A stretch of 64,000 bases of DNA from Acidobacteriota bacterium (GTDB lineage: Bacteria > Acidobacteriota > JAAYUB01). The DNA is taken from contig JAGNHB010000029.1 in assembly GCA_018001935.1 (NCBI GenBank), positions 1 through 64,000 of the forward strand. The letters are read 5' to 3'. A program made the position numbers and the translations under genes. The notes under the pieces are model-generated. The model was not told where the DNA came from. It saw only the letters and a list, made by a program, of their open reading frames with translations, and did no database searches. Shown piece after piece: positions 62,935 through 64,000 of this stretch; within the stretch, counting starts at the first letter, position 1; every line of letters starts with the position of its first letter.

Positions 62935-63123
62935 GGCTGAAGGCTGAAGGCTGATAGGCTGAAGGCTGAAGGCTGTTAGGCTGAAGGTCGGAAGGGACAG
63001 AGGTAAGGCTAACGGAGGTAAGGGTTACGGAGGTAAGGGCTACGGGAACAAATGCCGGTCACGGCAATCTCGGGACCTTCAGCCTGACAGCCTTCAGCCT
63101 GACAGCCTACAGTCTGAACAGCT
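62932..63123. repeat. Inverted pair of GGCTGAAGG tracts
   Basis: Left arm 62932-62989 (TGAGGCTGAAGGCTGAAGGC onward) starts with the pyrH stop codon. Right arm 63075-63123 (CCTTCAGCCTGACAGCC units) ends 12 nt before the kinase start. The centre contains a GGTAAGGGTTACGGA tract of about 15-nt period. Confidence 0.8.
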
Positions 63124-63135
63124 AGAGAGGTCGTC

Positions 63136-64000
63136 GTGTTGGAATCGGGCAGACGCATCCGCGACTACATCCTGGACCGGAAGATCGGGCAGGGGGGGAT
63201 GGGCGAGGTGTGGCTGGCCCACCACATCATCCTGGAGAAGAAGGTCGCCGTCAAGATCCTCATGGAGGCGCTGGCCGAGGACCCCAACTTCGGCGCCCGC
63301 TTCATCGACGAGGCGAAGGCCATGGCGCTTCTCCAGCACCCCAACATCGTCGGGATCAATGAGTTCTTCACCGAGGACGGCGTCTTCTTCCTGGTCATGC
63401 CGTTTTTGGACGGCGGCCCCCTGACCCGGCGCCTCCACGAGGCGAACGGGTCCCTCCCTCTTCCCGAGGTGGTGAGCATCTCCTGTGACATCCTGGAAGC
63501 CCTCAACCACGCTCACGAGAAGGGGATCATCCACCGCGACGTCAAACCGTCCAACATCCTCCTGAACCGGGAAGGCCGGGCGTTCCTCACCGACTTCGGG
63601 ATCGCTTTGATGCGCGGCGTGGAGCGGAAGACCCGGACGGGGGTTTCCCTGGGCACACCCCACTACATCAGCCCCGAGCAGCTGGTCAAACCGCGCACCG
63701 TCGACAACCGGGCGGACATCTACAGCTTCGGCTGCGTCCTTTACGAAATGCTCACCGGCCGGCCCCCCTTCGACCTGGCGGACAGCGAGGCCGACGTCGA
63801 CTTCATGGTGAAGCAGGGGCACCTTTTCCAGCCGCCCCCCCCCGTCCGGCAGTTCAACCCGATGGTCCTGCCGTCGGTGGAGGAGGTGGTGGTCCGGTCG
63901 CTGGAGAAGGAGCCGGACCGGCGTTTCCCCACGTGCGCCACCTTCGCGGAGGCCCTGAAAAACGCCGCCAAGGCCGGGAGCGCCCTCAATACCGCACCGA
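63136..64000 (+). CDS. Ser/Thr protein kinase (Hanks-type), 3' end outside the window
   Basis: At least 288 residues, cut by the window edge. The kinase domain is complete: Gly loop IGQGGMGEVWLA, VAVKIL (ATP Lys), HRDVKPSNILL (catalytic loop), LTDFGIALM (DFG), GTPHYISPEQL (activation/P+1) and RADIYSFGCVLYEMLTGRPPF. It phosphorylates Ser/Thr on unknown proteins. PASTA, TPR or propeller sensor domains common in such kinases would lie beyond the edge. The start is GTG at 63136 with AGAGAGG 5 nt upstream, immediately after a repeat arm. Confidence 0.93.
   Translation, partial: MLESGRRIRDYILDRKIGQGGMGEVWLAHHIILEKKVAVKILMEALAEDPNFGARFIDEAKAMALLQHPNIVGINEFFTEDGVFFLVMPFLDGGPLTRRLHEANGSLPLPEVVSISCDILEALNHAHEKGIIHRDVKPSNILLNREGRAFLTDFGIALMRGVERKTRTGVSLGTPHYISPEQLVKPRTVDNRADIYSFGCVLYEMLTGRPPFDLADSEADVDFMVKQGHLFQPPPPVRQFNPMVLPSVEEVVVRSLEKEPDRRFPTCATFAEALKNAAKAGSALNTAP

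Noticed and set aside
1-64000. tRNA, rRNA or riboswitch genes
   Set aside because: No cloverleaf, rRNA or known riboswitch consensus was recognised in the gaps; a covariance-model scan could still find a small RNA.

Overview
This 64 kb window comes from a GC-rich, Gram-negative chromosome. It carries OmpA-type outer membrane proteins, a signal-peptide-rich secretome, an ECF sigma/anti-sigma operon, class III cyclase-like, GGDEF and Ser/Thr kinase signalling, and housekeeping genes (gltX, glnS, pyrH, rlmI-like). The mix of a Reg_prop hybrid kinase, bacterial GlnS, peptidase S46, alpha-2-macroglobulin, FG-GAP proteins and a Hanks-type kinase fits Acidobacteriota best. That placement is inference from gene content, with no marker-gene phylogeny behind it. 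No rRNA, tRNA, CRISPR array or classical transposase was seen.

Layout. 0.5-1.0 kb: small cupin. 1.3-6.0 kb: giant one-piece hybrid kinase with a GGDEF output. 6.1-10.1 kb: three-gene surface-polysaccharide operon (sugar-nucleotide epimerase, WecA/CapD-like fusion, GT4 transferase). 10.1-12.6 kb (minus): dockerin-bearing secreted protein and a GT9 transferase. 12.9-15.6 kb (minus): ECF sigma, zinc-finger anti-sigma and a PDZ protein that looks like a catalytically dead HtrA. 15.7-18.5 kb: a large protein of unknown function, a DUF948-like protein and a YtxH-like protein. 18.6-32.6 kb: secreted and outer-membrane block with four FG-GAP/VCBS proteins, an OmpA protein beside its barrel-only paralogue, and a ClC channel. 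33.1-35.0 kb: TPR-GGDEF protein. 35.3-40.5 kb: an SH3b gene duplicated around a formylglycine-generating-enzyme-like lipoprotein, next to gltX and a remnant of its 3' end. 40.7-52.9 kb: glnS, alpha-2-macroglobulin, M48-TerB protein, cyclase/hydrolase fusion, cyclophilin. 53.4-64 kb: rlmI-like methyltransferase, Fes-like esterase, SWIM-SNF2 helicase, S46 peptidase, pyrH and a Ser/Thr kinase that runs off the end.

The most unusual layer is intergenic. Most gaps hold short-period (7-10 nt) tandem tracts arranged as inverted pairs. Several families occur: GGCTGAAG/GGCTGTAG, GGTGTCGGGTTTC, CACAGAGGC, CGCAAAGGC and CGCGAAT. The GGCTG-type tracts repeatedly contain or directly abut the stop codon of the neighbouring gene, with the opposite arm near the next gene. 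The CGCGAAT family also occurs as three near-identical ~156 bp units with about 20 bp terminal inverted repeats, which look like non-autonomous (MITE-like) elements.

Several genes have recognisable sigma-70-type promoters, mostly with 17 bp spacing. Four or five have intrinsic terminators. Gene starts were chosen from visible AGGAGG-type ribosome binding sites, so several CDS here are shorter than the longest open frame. Large open frames antisense to real genes were discarded as GC-rich shadows.
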